64,000 nucleotides of DNA, taken from positions 496,001-560,000 of the forward strand of contig NZ_QKSB01000002.1 of assembly GCF_003234935.1 (NCBI RefSeq). Reading direction: 5' to 3'. The DNA comes from Putridiphycobacter roseus. Lineage in GTDB: Bacteria; Bacteroidota; Bacteroidia; Flavobacteriales_D; Crocinitomicaceae. Within the stretch, counting starts at the first letter, position 1. Each line of letters opens with the position of its first letter. A program made the translations under genes and the position numbers. The notes beneath the pieces are model-generated. The model was given only the letters and a program-made list of their open reading frames with translations. It was not told the origin of the DNA and did no database searches. Positions 1 through 10,300 of this stretch are shown piece after piece.

Positions 1-1458
1 TTATACGTTAATTCCGCTTGGAAAGAAGCCTTGGGTTATTCTGCAAAAGAGTTAAGCCACATGAATTTATTAGACATTATTCATGAAAACAGTAAAACAC
101 ATTGCAATGCGCTCATGCAAAAGATTATCTCTACTGGCGAATGTCCCAACGGAAAAGTAAGGTATAACATGGTCACAAAATCAAATACGCAAATTACCGT
201 AGATGGTGCTGTAAACGTTCAAAAGGTAGGCGGTAAGGTCGTTTCCATTCAATCATTTTTAAGAGATGTTACCCAACAAATTAATAACCAAGAAAAAATA
301 GCCCGGCAGGAACAAACATTAAGACAGATCACAGAAACTTTAAATGATGTGTTTTACCTCTACAACATTAAAGAAGTCAAATACGAATACATCAGTCAAA
401 ACTGTTTGGAGGTATTGGGTGCAAGTACAGAATTCTTTTATTCCGGTCAAAACCACACAGAAAAATTTGCCTACCATAAAGACGAAGCCATGTTGCACAA
501 TGCTAAAAACACTGTAAACGAAGGCGAACCTTACGAAATTGAATATCGAATTGTTGTCGATAATTGCGTGAAATGGATCAATGAAAAATCATTTCCTATA
601 CGGGATAAAAATGGAGAAGTAACACACAATTCTGGTATCTGTCGAGACATTACCAATTTTAAAGTAGCGGAAAAAATTATTCAAAAACAAAGCCGTGAGA
701 TCAACGAGAGCATCAGTTACGCTAAAAACATTCAAGACTCGGCCTTACCAAGTCCCATAGAAATTGAAAAGGTAATCCAGCAAAATTTTGTCTTTTACCA
801 ACCTAAAGAAACGCTGAGTGGCGATTTTTACATCATTGAAAATATTAAAACTAATAAGCTCCAAAGCATGGCTGCCTTTTTAGTCGGGGATTGTACGGGA
901 CATGGTGTTCCTGGAGGTGTATTAAGTTTACTTTGCATGGGACTAATTCGAGAGAGCTTTAGCAATTCAATGGTTCAAAGTCCGGCCGCTGCTTTAGACT
1001 ATGTAAGAATTAAACTGATTAAGCTTTTTAGAGCCAATACGGAGAGTCAAATCCACGACGGCATGGATGTCGCTTTTTGTGTGTTAGACAAAGAGAATAT
1101 GGAACTCCACTTTGCAGGGGCCAATCGTTCTTGTATAATTATACGAGATGGTGCTCTAATTGAAATCAAAGGAGACAGACAACACGTTGGCTTTAATAGA
1201 AATCTTAAACCATTTACCAACCATAAAATAGCAGTATTTAAAGGAGACCTCGTCATTTTAAATACGGATGGCTATGTCGATCAATTTGGTGGTCCAAAAC
1301 AAAAAAAATTCATGCGCTCTCAGTTTTACCAACTTTTAATAGCCCACAGTAACGAATCCATGGACGAAATTAATGCCGCACTGTCTACTCGTTTTGCAGC
1401 ATGGAAAGGTGACCAAAGTCAAATTGATGATGTTACGGTACTCGGCGTAAGATTCTAA
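1..1458 (+). CDS. PAS-domain SpoIIE-type (PP2C-like) serine phosphatase, 5' truncated by window edge
   Basis: The reading frame is open from base 1 (LYVNSAWKEALGYSAKEL...), so the gene starts upstream of the window and the TTG at 31 is not its start. The visible part holds the end of one PAS domain (to about base 290, ending in DVTQQ), a second PAS/PAC domain (about 330-665, ending in CRDITNF), a short coiled linker and a C-terminal SpoIIE/RsbU phosphatase domain. Metal-binding acidic motifs are visible: SGDFY, VGDCTGHGVPGG, HDGMDVAF, NTDGYVDQ and the terminal DDVTVLGVRF. The family dephosphorylates anti-sigma-factor antagonists or other phosphoproteins in response to a PAS-sensed signal. No transmembrane segment is visible here, but the missing N-terminus could carry sensor or membrane parts. 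The partner is not encoded nearby. Confidence 0.9.
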   Translation, partial: LYVNSAWKEALGYSAKELSHMNLLDIIHENSKTHCNALMQKIISTGECPNGKVRYNMVTKSNTQITVDGAVNVQKVGGKVVSIQSFLRDVTQQINNQEKIARQEQTLRQITETLNDVFYLYNIKEVKYEYISQNCLEVLGASTEFFYSGQNHTEKFAYHKDEAMLHNAKNTVNEGEPYEIEYRIVVDNCVKWINEKSFPIRDKNGEVTHNSGICRDITNFKVAEKIIQKQSREINESISYAKNIQDSALPSPIEIEKVIQQNFVFYQPKETLSGDFYIIENIKTNKLQSMAAFLVGDCTGHGVPGGVLSLLCMGLIRESFSNSMVQSPAAALDYVRIKLIKLFRANTESQIHDGMDVAFCVLDKENMELHFAGANRSCIIIRDGALIEIKGDRQHVGFNRNLKPFTNHKIAVFKGDLVILNTDGYVDQFGGPKQKKFMRSQFYQLLIAHSNESMDEINAALSTRFAAWKGDQSQIDDVTVLGVRF

Positions 1459-1669
1459 ACTTTCAGTCTCCTTAAAACCACTAAGAAAAATATTTACTAG
1501 ACAATTGAGGCTAGGAATAATAAAGGTCGAATCAGTAAATCCGCCACAATCAAATTGCTTGACAATAAATGGCCGCAAGAGATATCATGGTCGCAAACAT
1601 AGATAAAACAATACGCCTTCCCCTATATTTAGAGGAAGACATATTTATCCTAAAACGCTACAAAAGAGT

Positions 1670-1800
1670 CTAAATAAATGGCCTTGTATCTTGTGCAATT
1701 TTTATTTTTCGTGCTAAGGCATCAATACCGTGAAAAGCACCTTTGTATAATTTAAATTTTACGGAAATGCCTTGCTACTCTAATGCATTTAAAATTATTG
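1670..1800 (-). pseudogene. Decayed C-terminal fragment of an alpha/beta-hydrolase (esterase/lipase fold-3 like)
   Basis: On the minus strand one frame reads ILNALE, then an in-frame TAG (1775-1777), then QGISVKFKLYKGAFHGID and ALARKIKIAQDTRPFI before a stop at 1670-1672. The block LYKGAFHGID is the usual neighbourhood of the catalytic histidine in fold-3 alpha/beta-hydrolases (LYPGAFHGFD type). Nothing upstream encodes the rest: the region is occupied by the 3' end of the DsbA gene. The fragment is therefore a remnant of about 40 codons with a nonsense mutation. The family assignment rests on one motif. Confidence 0.5.
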
Positions 1801-2436
1801 TGCAATTAAGTCGGAAAGTACTTTCTTAAATGTTTCTACAGGCTGGGCACCAGTTGCGGCACTTTTTCTATCGAACACAAAAGTAGGTACCGAATTAATA
1901 CCTAAGTTTTTCCAATAATTTTCCTGCTCACTCAAAGAGGCTCTCATTTCAGGATCATCTAATCTTGCCATACCCTCTTCGGCATTTAAACCAACATCTA
2001 ATAAAGCTTGCTTTAAAATATCTCTTTGGGAAACATCTTTTCTCTCGCTAAAAAAAGCGGTAGTCAAGCGCAAAGTAAGTTCTGTTTGTTTGCCAAATGC
2101 TTTTGCATAGTCAATCAAAATATGTGCATCAAAAGTATTTACCATTTTCATCTCGTCAAAATAATCAAAAGTAAAACCAAGCTCCTTACCTACTGCAGTC
2201 ATGTTTTGTTTCGACTCTACTTGCTGTGCTAATGTAGAACCATACTTTTCTGTAATGTGCTCATTTACATTTTGACCTTCTGCCGGCATTTGAGGATTTA
2301 ACTCAAAAGGTTGCCACTCTATTTCAATCTGGTCTTGAATTCCCAATTCGTTGATTGCTTTTTCTAACCGTTTGTATCCTATTGTACACCAAGGGCAAAC
2401 TACATCTGATACAATATCAATTTTTAACTTTTTCAT
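1795..2436 (-). CDS. DsbA-family oxidoreductase, FrnE subfamily
   Basis: A 213-aa cytosolic thioredoxin-fold protein with no signal peptide. The active site is CPWC at residues 14-17 after the first beta strand (KIDIVSDVVCPWC). The helical insertion contains FELNPQMPAEGQN and FDAHILIDYAKAFG, both typical of the 2-hydroxychromene-2-carboxylate isomerase/FrnE branch, and the cis-proline loop is seen as GINSVPTFVFD. The family catalyses thiol-disulfide exchange in the cytoplasm and is often linked to oxidative stress. The length is normal for FrnE (about 210-240 aa). The stop lies close to the decayed hydrolase remnant downstream. The physiological substrate cannot be read from the sequence. Confidence 0.9.
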   Translation of the reverse strand: MKKLKIDIVSDVVCPWCTIGYKRLEKAINELGIQDQIEIEWQPFELNPQMPAEGQNVNEHITEKYGSTLAQQVESKQNMTAVGKELGFTFDYFDEMKMVNTFDAHILIDYAKAFGKQTELTLRLTTAFFSERKDVSQRDILKQALLDVGLNAEEGMARLDDPEMRASLSEQENYWKNLGINSVPTFVFDRKSAATGAQPVETFKKVLSDLIAQ

Positions 2437-2528
2437 GTGTTTTGTTTTTTTTGTCTTTCTTTCTGCAAAAAGACCTTATTGTTACTCCTATTTATGACCG
2501 TCACCAAACAACTGGCAGCGGGTAATAT

Positions 2529-3152
2529 TTATTTTTTTCTGCCAACAAATCGAATGACAGCTCCTTTTCCATTATGGTATAAACCTTCGCTTAATTCAAC
2601 TACCTTTTCTTCTAATTCAATAATTTCAAAGTCGCTAAAATCTGCTTTTATTTCTGCCATGGAAGCTAGGAAATCTATTTGTCCCGGTCCACCTACCTTT
2701 GGGTTTTCGGCCCTATATTTTAAATGACTTTTACTAAAGGCTTCAAAAATGATAATACCACCCTTTTTTAAAAGCTTTCCTAAGGCTTGATGATACGCAG
2801 ACTTAATTTCTGGCGGGAAATGGGCATAAATTAAAGCAATAGCATCAAAAGAAGCTGGTGCAAAACCTAGTTCTGCTAATTCTCCTACCCTATAATCCAT
2901 CTCCACTTGCTTTGCTTTGGCAAGGTTTAACGCTTTGTTTTTTCCCTTTTCACTAATATCAAAAGCACTAACCTCCCAGCCGAGTTCGGCAGCATACACC
3001 CCATTTCTACCTTCTCCTTCTGCAGGAAATAAAATTTTACCAGGACTGAGGTTAGCCAACTGTTCTTTTAAAAATTCATTTGGATTTTGTCCATACGCAT
3101 ACGCTTCATTGCCATAAACATCATTCCATCTTTTAAGAAATTCATTTTCCAT
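2529..3152 (-). CDS. Class I SAM-dependent methyltransferase (TehB/thiopurine-type)
   Basis: A 207-aa protein. The start chosen is the ATG at 3150-3152 (MENEFLKRWNDVYG); a longer reading from 3215 adds a hydrophobic stretch with no homology look. The Rossmann-fold methyltransferase core is clear: glycine-rich SAM loop GKILFPAEGEGRNGVYAAEL, motif II acidic residue in VSAFDIS, and the post-core ALIYAHFPPE and GGIIIFEAFS. The N-terminal WNDVYGNEAYAYGQNPNEFL is the signature of the TehB-like family found widely in Bacteroidota. Substrate (tellurite, thiols or another small molecule) is unknown. It is separated from the DsbA gene by 92 bases and probably transcribed with it. Confidence 0.85.
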   Translation of the reverse strand: MENEFLKRWNDVYGNEAYAYGQNPNEFLKEQLANLSPGKILFPAEGEGRNGVYAAELGWEVSAFDISEKGKNKALNLAKAKQVEMDYRVGELAELGFAPASFDAIALIYAHFPPEIKSAYHQALGKLLKKGGIIIFEAFSKSHLKYRAENPKVGGPGQIDFLASMAEIKADFSDFEIIELEEKVVELSEGLYHNGKGAVIRFVGRKK

Positions 3153-3390
3153 CTTTATTATTTTAATTGTCTCCTGCCACCAATTTAATAACAGCAAGAG
3201 ATAAAAACACCTCATTCTATCACTACCGAGTGCCCTATTTTAAATAGTCGTTTAGAAAACCCTCAACTTACTTAAAAAAGGCCTTATTTAAGTATTTATT
3301 TTATCCAGTACTGGTCTGCACCTTTTACGAAATAAAACAAGACAATATTACCGTTGTAAGCACAAAATAAACCACTCGATTTTTAAGGAA

Positions 3391-3930
3391 CTATGGCACA
3401 ACAGAAGCAGGTGTTTTTCCTTTTAAATGATATTTAACTCCTATTTTAATTGGAAATTCAAGCAGCTGATAGATTTGTCCATAATTTTTATAAGCAGGAC
3501 TATTCGAATAGCGTATTCCAAGTCCCATTGAATAATCAATCTTCTTTTTTCTAAGCCAAGTAAATTCAGGTACATAACCAAATGACCAAACCAGTAATGG
3601 CTTATATTTAAAAAGCGCCAGACCTAAACCCACTGTACTTACACCATCTAATCGCCAATTATCCCTTAACAAATAAGTTGCATTATATCCTACATTCACC
3701 GTCACTTGATTTCCCCAATCGATAGTACGCAATGCAAACCCACCGCTAAGGGCTCCTTTTTTTAAGGGATGTTCATACAAAAGTGAAATACCCGCGCCAC
3801 CATAATAATAAGCTGATAGTTCATTATTCCACCCCCCATAAAAGGAGTTAATGTCGAGTGCTATATTTTGACTGTAACCTGAATAAACAGATAAATTAAT
3901 CAATAGTGTAAGTAGGAATCGCTTTCTCAT
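3391..3930 (-). CDS. Exported hypothetical protein, probable small outer-membrane beta-barrel
   Basis: A 179-aa protein with an N-terminal signal peptide (MRKRFLLTLLINLSVYSGYSQ, cleavage expected near SQ/N). The rest alternates aromatic and polar residues in short beta segments (GAGISLLYEHPLKKG, GGFALRTIDWGNQVTVNVGY, FPIKIGVKYHLKGK), as expected for an 8-stranded outer-membrane barrel. It has no motif that gives a specific function. Twelve bases separate it from the upstream lipoprotein hydrolase gene on the same strand, so the two are likely co-transcribed. Confidence 0.7.
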   Translation of the reverse strand: MRKRFLLTLLINLSVYSGYSQNIALDINSFYGGWNNELSAYYYGGAGISLLYEHPLKKGALSGGFALRTIDWGNQVTVNVGYNATYLLRDNWRLDGVSTVGLGLALFKYKPLLVWSFGYVPEFTWLRKKKIDYSMGLGIRYSNSPAYKNYGQIYQLLEFPIKIGVKYHLKGKTPASVVP

Positions 3931-3942
3931 CTTTGTTACTTT

Positions 3943-4704
3943 TTAGAGTTGATTAATCAATAAAAATTTTTGAAGCATCTTTATCACCAATAATTGTTGC
4001 GCATCCGGACTGATAATAGCCATGCCATCTCCCTCTTGACTACCATAATTACCAAACTGGGCATGTGTCCCCCCCTCAATTTCGTAATAAATCGTTTTCC
4101 CAACTGTACTTCCAATTGGCAGTTCAGCTGGAGAGCTGATGTTTATTTCTTCGGGTAGATTAACTTTATTCTCATTAAAACTAGCCAATTCCAACACCTC
4201 ATCATGAGAAGCAGTAATGGAAACACAAGGTAAATTATAAGCGGCTAGGTCATTCACAGAATATGCCGCCAATAAAAAAAGACCTTTAAAATTATCTGGA
4301 TGATTAAAAACATCTATACAAGCCGTACTTCCCCCCAAAGAATGTCCGCCTACAATCCATTGGTTAATGTAGGTCACTTCAGAAATAACGGAAGATGCTT
4401 TTTTCGAATTCAATATCGCTAAGTTGGCGGAAACTTTTAGAATTACAACTACCCGATTATCTTCTAATACTAAATCTTTAAAAGAAGTTATGTAAGCATG
4501 TGGATCCACTAAACCGCCAGGGTAAAATACAATCCCAGCCTTACTAACATCCACAAAAGCTGATTTCAGTAAAATATAATCCGCCGTTTCTTCTAAAATT
4601 AAATCTCCCGCTCCCACCTTTTCCTCTGGTAAGTAACTACAAGAAAAAATTCCGGACAGCAAAAGCAGCAGTAATATTTTTTGTATTGGATTTAGTAAAT
4701 ACAT
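3943..4704 (-). CDS. Lipoprotein with alpha/beta-hydrolase fold
   Basis: A 253-aa protein with a lipoprotein signal: hydrophobic h-region and lipobox SGIFSC with the lipidated cysteine at residue 22. The hydrolase features follow: GGLVDPHAY near the oxyanion loop, the nucleophile elbow GGHSLGGS, a candidate acid in SITASHDEV and a candidate histidine in EGGTHAQFGNYG. This matches the alpha/beta-hydrolase fold-5 (YdeN/esterase-like) family, in which GxHAQFGxYG close to the C-terminus is typical. It probably acts in the periplasm, anchored to a membrane. The substrate is unknown. It sits directly upstream of the barrel gene at 3391-3930. Confidence 0.82.
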   Translation of the reverse strand: MYLLNPIQKILLLLLLSGIFSCSYLPEEKVGAGDLILEETADYILLKSAFVDVSKAGIVFYPGGLVDPHAYITSFKDLVLEDNRVVVILKVSANLAILNSKKASSVISEVTYINQWIVGGHSLGGSTACIDVFNHPDNFKGLFLLAAYSVNDLAAYNLPCVSITASHDEVLELASFNENKVNLPEEINISSPAELPIGSTVGKTIYYEIEGGTHAQFGNYGSQEGDGMAIISPDAQQLLVIKMLQKFLLINQL

Positions 4705-4750
4705 TGGTCACTATTTATTAATTACGCCATTACTTAAAACGAATGGTCTT

Positions 4751-6220
4751 TTATATTTTCTGTTTTTCAAGCGTGGAACAAACCTCATCAAAAACCATGG
4801 GCTTATCTGCCAAGACAATAAGGGTGTCGTTTGCCGCAATTTCAGTTAAGCCACTTGGTATAATATACCGTCCATCCCGTTTAATCATGGCAATGATTGC
4901 ATTTTTTGGAAAACCTAAATCCACAATTTTCTTATTTACAGCATAGCATTGGGCAGTAATCGTAAACTCTTCCATTTCAGCCCTTGGACTACCCCTCAAC
5001 AACAAGTCCGTGCTACTTAATTTCTTTACTTTTTCAGGCAAGCCTACATGTAGCCATTTTGCGACAATAGAAAGTGTGGTACCTTGAATTAATATAGAGG
5101 AAACTGAAATAAAGAATACAATATTAAAAATCATATTTGCTTTTTCAATTCCTGCTAAAAGTGGATAAGTCGCGAATACAATTGGTACAGCACCACGCAA
5201 ACCGACCCATGAAATATAAAACCTTCTTCTTAATTTCATCTTAAAAAACATAAGACTGATAAAAACACCAATGGGTCTTGCAATAACAATTAAAAAGAGT
5301 GATATGAGTAGACCAATTCCCATGTATGGGATAATTTCTGAAGGAAAAACCAATAGTCCTAAAGTAAGGAAAAGAACAATTTGCATCAACCAAGCCAAAC
5401 CATCAAACATTTTTAAAATCGTTTTTTTCTGAATCAGATCTTGATTACCTAAATAAACCGCACAGATATAAATCGCAAGGAAACCATTCCCCCCTAAGAA
5501 GTCGGTAAATGAAAACGTGACAAACATCATGGCAATCACCAAAACAGGATAAAGCCCTTCAAAGTCGAGTTTAATTTTATTAATAATGTATTTACTTAGT
5601 AGACCAAAAGCAAAGCCTGCAAGTCCCCCCAAAATCATTTGTTGTAAAAAAAACGGAATAATGGTCAGAAAACCCTTGTCTTGATGGATGACTAAAGTTA
5701 AAAATGCGATTGTCAATACATAAGCCATTGGGTCGTTACTCCCACTTTCCAGCTCCAATGTCGACCTTAAATTGGTCTTTAAAGCCAAACTTTTTGAACG
5801 CAGTATAGAGAAGACTGCGGCAGCATCTGTAGAAGAAACAATAGAACCCAATAAAAGACTTTCATAAATGGTAAAATCCGTAATGTACCAAACAAAAGTA
5901 CCCAAGGAAACCGCCGTCAATAATACACCAATAGTAGACAATGCAATACCTTCCCAAAGAATAGGTTTTACGGAACTCCAATTGGTATCCAGTCCCCCTG
6001 AAAACAGAATAAAGTTAAGCGATACAATACCAATAAACTGTGCAATTTTGGGATCGTCAAAACGAATACCACCAATACCATCTGAACCAGCCAACATACC
6101 AATGCCTAAAAACAGCAATAAAGTTGGCACCCCAAACTTATAAGAAGTTTTACCTGCAAAAATACTGACTAGCAACAATAAAGAGCCGACTAACAATATA
6201 TTTTCAATGGTTAAATTCAT
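4751..6220 (-). CDS. nhaP2: K+/H+ antiporter, CPA1 family with C-terminal RCK_C domain (NhaP2/CvrA)
   Basis: A 489-aa inner-membrane antiporter. The start is the ATG at 6218-6220 (MNLTIENILL), preceded by the purine-rich AAGGGGGG, which looks like a real ribosome-binding site; the in-frame extension to 6358 has no homology look. About 12 transmembrane helices are visible. Family motifs include LFLGIGMLAGSDGIGG, FSGGLDTNW, SSTDAAAVFS, ELESGSNDPMAY and VGLRGAVPIVFATYP. The C-terminal domain (EFTITAQCYAVNKKIVDLGF ... GLTEIAANDTLIVLAD) is an RCK_C/TrkA_C regulatory module, as in CvrA. The role is potassium/proton exchange and volume or pH control. It is the last gene before the tRNA-His-associated island. 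Confidence 0.92.
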   Translation of the reverse strand: MNLTIENILLVGSLLLLVSIFAGKTSYKFGVPTLLLFLGIGMLAGSDGIGGIRFDDPKIAQFIGIVSLNFILFSGGLDTNWSSVKPILWEGIALSTIGVLLTAVSLGTFVWYITDFTIYESLLLGSIVSSTDAAAVFSILRSKSLALKTNLRSTLELESGSNDPMAYVLTIAFLTLVIHQDKGFLTIIPFFLQQMILGGLAGFAFGLLSKYIINKIKLDFEGLYPVLVIAMMFVTFSFTDFLGGNGFLAIYICAVYLGNQDLIQKKTILKMFDGLAWLMQIVLFLTLGLLVFPSEIIPYMGIGLLISLFLIVIARPIGVFISLMFFKMKLRRRFYISWVGLRGAVPIVFATYPLLAGIEKANMIFNIVFFISVSSILIQGTTLSIVAKWLHVGLPEKVKKLSSTDLLLRGSPRAEMEEFTITAQCYAVNKKIVDLGFPKNAIIAMIKRDGRYIIPSGLTEIAANDTLIVLADKPMVFDEVCSTLEKQKI

Positions 6221-6561
6221 TTTTTTACCCCCCTTATTTCGAAGCGGTAAAGGTAGCATTTCTCCTCTAAAAAACGGGTTTAAGACAGGCTTGTTTTTCC
6301 TTTTTTTCAAAATGACACAGCGGTCTTTATACACTGCACTCCTACCTAATTTCACCACGGGTCTTGCTTTTAATTGTAGATTGGAATTGTACCCTAAAAA
6401 AGAAGACTTAACGCCTACTTGGTTTCCTCAGCAGGTATTTCATTTTTTCATCCAACGGAATTTTATCGTATACCTATTCAACAAGAGCTTAAGATGCTAC
6501 TTTTCGGTATATCTTTTTTTTCTTACCAACAAACCAAGCTTTAATTGCTTTTCGCACCCAC

Positions 6562-6646
6562 TAAATTGCTCACCCGTTCAGTTTATCATTAAAATTTGGC
6601 ACAAAAAAAAGCTTCATGTTTCCATGAAGCTTTTAATTAAATGGGT
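6562..6646. repeat. Left-end direct repeat of the metal island (copy of the tRNA-His terminator module)
   Basis: About 85 bases match 17820-17904 almost exactly: the shared block runs from TAAATTGCTCACCCG through the terminator hairpin to AAATGGGT. The hairpin (6604-6634, arms AAAGCTTCATG/CATGAAGCTTT with a GAAA loop when read on the minus strand) is the same one that follows tRNA-His. This copy has the AAATTGCTC variant found only in the two distal units of the right-hand array. The rest of 6221-6841 holds the upstream region of the antiporter gene, and I see no other gene in it. Confidence 0.88.
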
Positions 6647-6812
6647 CAATCCGTGGGCTTGGATAGAACACGGACGCATCCCTTGTAGAACGTCACTTTG
6701 AGCGAATTTTATATATTGCAAACAACCCTCATTTGTAAAAAAAGAAAAGCTATAATTTTAAGAGTAAATGATTAATATCATATTAACTTTTTTATACCAG
6801 CAATTTAAATTG

Positions 6813-6820
6813 TAACTTTG
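6813..6820 (+). promoter_or_regulatory. Bacteroidota-type -7 element (TAACTTTG) for the metal-efflux operon
   Basis: TAACTTTG fits the TAnnTTTG consensus exactly, 21 bases before the ATG of the HYC_CC_PP gene. No convincing -33 TTG is seen at the normal distance, so a metal-responsive activator may be needed. No regulator gene is present in the island. Confidence 0.6.
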
Positions 6821-6841
6821 CGTTATAGGTTATTGATTATA

Positions 6842-7306
6842 ATGAATACTAAATTTTCATATAGAGCTCTTGCCATGTTTATGGCTTTTTTGATGTTTTC
6901 TTCATCAATAGGCTTTTCTATGGATATTCATTTTTGTGGAGGTAAATTAGAAAGTTTCAGCTTCTTTGGAGATGCAGAACCATGTGAGATGATGAAGGCT
7001 AAACAAGAAAAAGAATCACATTCTTGTTGTGAATCACCTAAAAAAGTAATTAAAAGCTGTGATAATAGAGAAACCGTTAAAGGTAACTGTTGCCATAATG
7101 AGAGTTTTGTTATTGATAATGGTGGCGAATTAGAAACTTCTGATTTTTCATTAGAACAATTTCAACAAGTTTTAGTTGCTGTTATAGTTCTATTTCCAAA
7201 TATTAATCTTTTTAAAACAGCTAGTAAGCAAGTAAATTATGCTTATTACAATCCACCTCCAATTATAAAGGATATTTCTATCCTACACCAAGTATTCCGT
7301 ATTTGA
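6842..7306 (+). CDS. HYC_CC_PP family small metal-associated protein
   Basis: A 154-aa exported protein; the ATG at 6842 is preferred to a TTG at 6818, which overlaps the promoter element. The signal peptide or anchor is RALAMFMAFLMFSSSIGFSM. Next come DIHFCGGKL, paired cysteines in HSCCESPKK and NCCHNES, and a C-terminal YYNPPPI, which are the HYC, CC and PP signatures that name the family. The Cys/His content suggests binding of a soft metal such as copper. These proteins are usually encoded beside CusA-type efflux pumps in Bacteroidota, as here. The biochemical role is not established; a periplasmic metal chaperone or sensor is an inference. Confidence 0.8.
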   Translation: MNTKFSYRALAMFMAFLMFSSSIGFSMDIHFCGGKLESFSFFGDAEPCEMMKAKQEKESHSCCESPKKVIKSCDNRETVKGNCCHNESFVIDNGGELETSDFSLEQFQQVLVAVIVLFPNINLFKTASKQVNYAYYNPPPIIKDISILHQVFRI

Positions 7307-7380
7307 TTTTATTTTTTTGATGATTTCCCTTCACGCTATGTGTAAGGGCTAACTGTGTTTATCAAAAAAATAATTTAAAT

Positions 7381-10300
7381 ATGTTAAATAATATTATCAA
7401 GTTTTTCCTTGATAACAAACTAGTAGCATGGTTAATGCTAGGTTTGTTTGTCATTTGGGGGTTAGTAACAGCTCCATTCAATTTTGAATCAGATTGGTTA
7501 CCAAGAGATCCCGTAGCTGTTGATGCTATTCCTGATATTGGAGAAAATCAACAAATTGTATTTACCAAATGGATGGGTCGCTCACCGCAAGATGTAGAAG
7601 ATCAAATTACCTATCCGCTTACATCCTCCCTACTCGGCATACCGGGTGTAAAAAGTGTGAGAAGTAATTCTATGTTTGGATTTTCGAGTATCTACTTAAT
7701 TTTTGAAGAAGAAGTCGAATTTTATTGGAGTCGAAGCCGAATTTTAGAGAAATTAAACTCCTTACCTGCCAATCTACTTCCAGATGGAGTTCAGCCTACA
7801 CTTGGTCCAGATGCAACTGCTCTCGGTCAAATATATTGGTACACGCTTGAAGGAAGAGATAAAGACGGTAATACAACTGGAGGTTGGGATTTACAAGAAT
7901 TGCGAACCATTCAGGATTTTTATGTTAAAAATGCCTTGCAATCATCAGGAGGTGTTTCAGAAGTTGCATCAATAGGTGGTTTTGTAAAAGAATATCAAGT
8001 AGATGTTAATCCTGATAAGATGAAAGCGTATGGTATAACGCTTAATCAGGTAATGAAAGCTACCAAAGAAAGCAACCTTGATATTGGAGCTCAAACACTT
8101 GAAATTAATATGGCTGAATACTTTGTGAGAGGTTTAGGTTATGTAAAATCTATTGAAGACATAGAACAAAGTGTTGTTAAAGTAACTGATAATGTTCCTA
8201 TCCGAATTAAAGATATTGCAGTTGTTCATCTAGGTCCTGCAACAAGAAGAGGAATATTGGATAAAGGTGGTGCTCCTGCTGTTGGAGGTGTTGTTGTAGC
8301 AAGATATGGAGCAAATCCATTAGAAATTATTAATAACGTAAAAAAGAAAATTGAAGAATTAAAAGGAGGATTACCTAGTAAAACTTTAGCTGACGGGACT
8401 ATTTCTCAAGTTACTATTGTTCCTTTTTATGACAGAACTCAATTAATTAATGAAACTATAGGCACACTAGAAGAAGCATTAACCCTAGAGGTTTTAATTA
8501 CCATTATTGTGGTTATTCTAATGCTTTTAAATTTAAAATCTTCCTTACTTATTTCTGCCTCCTTACCTGTTGCAGTGTTTATGTGTTTTATAGCTATGAG
8601 ATATTTTGGTATTGATGCAAATATTGTAGCATTATCAGGAATTGCCATTGCAGTTGGAACTATGGTAGATATGGGAATTGTACTCACAGAAAGTATGATT
8701 ACCCAAATGAAAATTGCCCCTGAAAATCAACCACTTCAAAAAACTATTTATATTGCTACCGTAGATGTTGCTTCTGCTGTTATTACTGCTGTAGCTACAA
8801 CTATTGTAAGTTTCCTACCTGTTTTCACTATGGAAGCTTCGGAAGGGAAACTATTTAGACCTTTAGCTTACACAAAGTCATTTGCTTTAATTGCTTCCAT
8901 TATTTTGGCAATTACTGTAATTCCTGCATTAGCAGTTCAGTTATTCAAGTTTAAAAGCAAAGGGAAAACATCAAGTTATTTTAGTAATGGAGGATTAGTA
9001 TTGTTTTCAATAGCTTTACTATTTACATCTTATTCTTTCTTTGGTTTTTTTGGATTTGTTGTAGGTGTCGGAGGAATAATAAATAGTTATTACAAAGATC
9101 AAAAATCAGAAAAGTGGATCGTAAGATTTGATTATGTAAGAAACATTACCTATGCCCTACTTGTAGCTTGGCTATTGGCAAAAACATGGATGCCATTAGG
9201 AGTATTGAAAAGTGAACTAACAAACTTCATTTTCGTAGTTCTAATTATAGGACTACTTATTAGTTTTTTCTATGTGATAATTCATTTTTACGAAAAAATT
9301 CTAAGTTTTCTAATCTCTGTTAAATATGTCTTTATTGGATTATTGATACTGTTATTAATAAGTGGGTTTTATATTTTTAAGAATACAGGTCAAGAATTTA
9401 TGCCATCCTTAAATGAAGGATCTTTCTTATTAATGCCTACAGCTATGCCTCACTCTGGAATGGAAATGAATGAAGCTAATTTAAGATTATTGGATATGTC
9501 TGTTTCTTCGATACCTGAAGTTGAAATGGTTGTTGGAAAAGCAGGCAGAATTGAAAGCTCCTTAGATCCTGCTCCAATGAGTATGTATGAGAATATAATC
9601 TCTTATAAATCTGAATACAAACTAGATAAAGACGGACATAGAGTTCGTTTTAAAGTGGATAAAAAAGGTGTATTTGTAATGGATGCAAATGGAGATTTAA
9701 TTCCTGATGATAATGGTAATTATTTCAGACAATGGAGAGATCATATTAAATCTCCAGACGATATTTGGACAGAAATAGTTAATGCTACAAAAATACCTTC
9801 CTTAACATCCGCACCAAAATTACAGCCAATAGAAACTCGCTTGGTTATGTTAGCTACTGGGATGAGAGCTCCAATGGGAATTAAAGTAAAAGGTACAGAT
9901 TTAAAAACGATAGAAGCTTTTGGATTACAGTTAGAACTATTTTTAAAGGAAGTAAAAGGCGTTAAATCGTCTGCGGTATTTGCTGAACGAATTGTTGGCA
10001 AACCATATATGATGCTCGACATTAAAAGAGACATTATAAGTAAATATGGATTGTCTGTTGTAGAAGTTCAAAATCAAATACAAACTGCCATTGGAGGAAT
10101 GGTAATGACCTCTACAGTTGAAGGAAGAGAAAGATATGGTATTAGATTACGTTACCCTTTAGAATTGAGAAATGATCCTGAGAAAATTAAAGCTATATCT
10201 ATTGCCACACCAATTGGAGCACAAGTTCCTTTGGGAGATTTAATAGAGTTAAAATATGAGCAAGGTCCTCAATCAATAAAAAGTGAAGATGGCTTTTTAA

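Noticed and set aside
6207..6701. 164-aa plus-strand frame overlapping the start of the antiporter gene
   Set aside because: Antisense to the conserved N-terminus of nhaP2 and running through a repeat/terminator; no recognisable domain.
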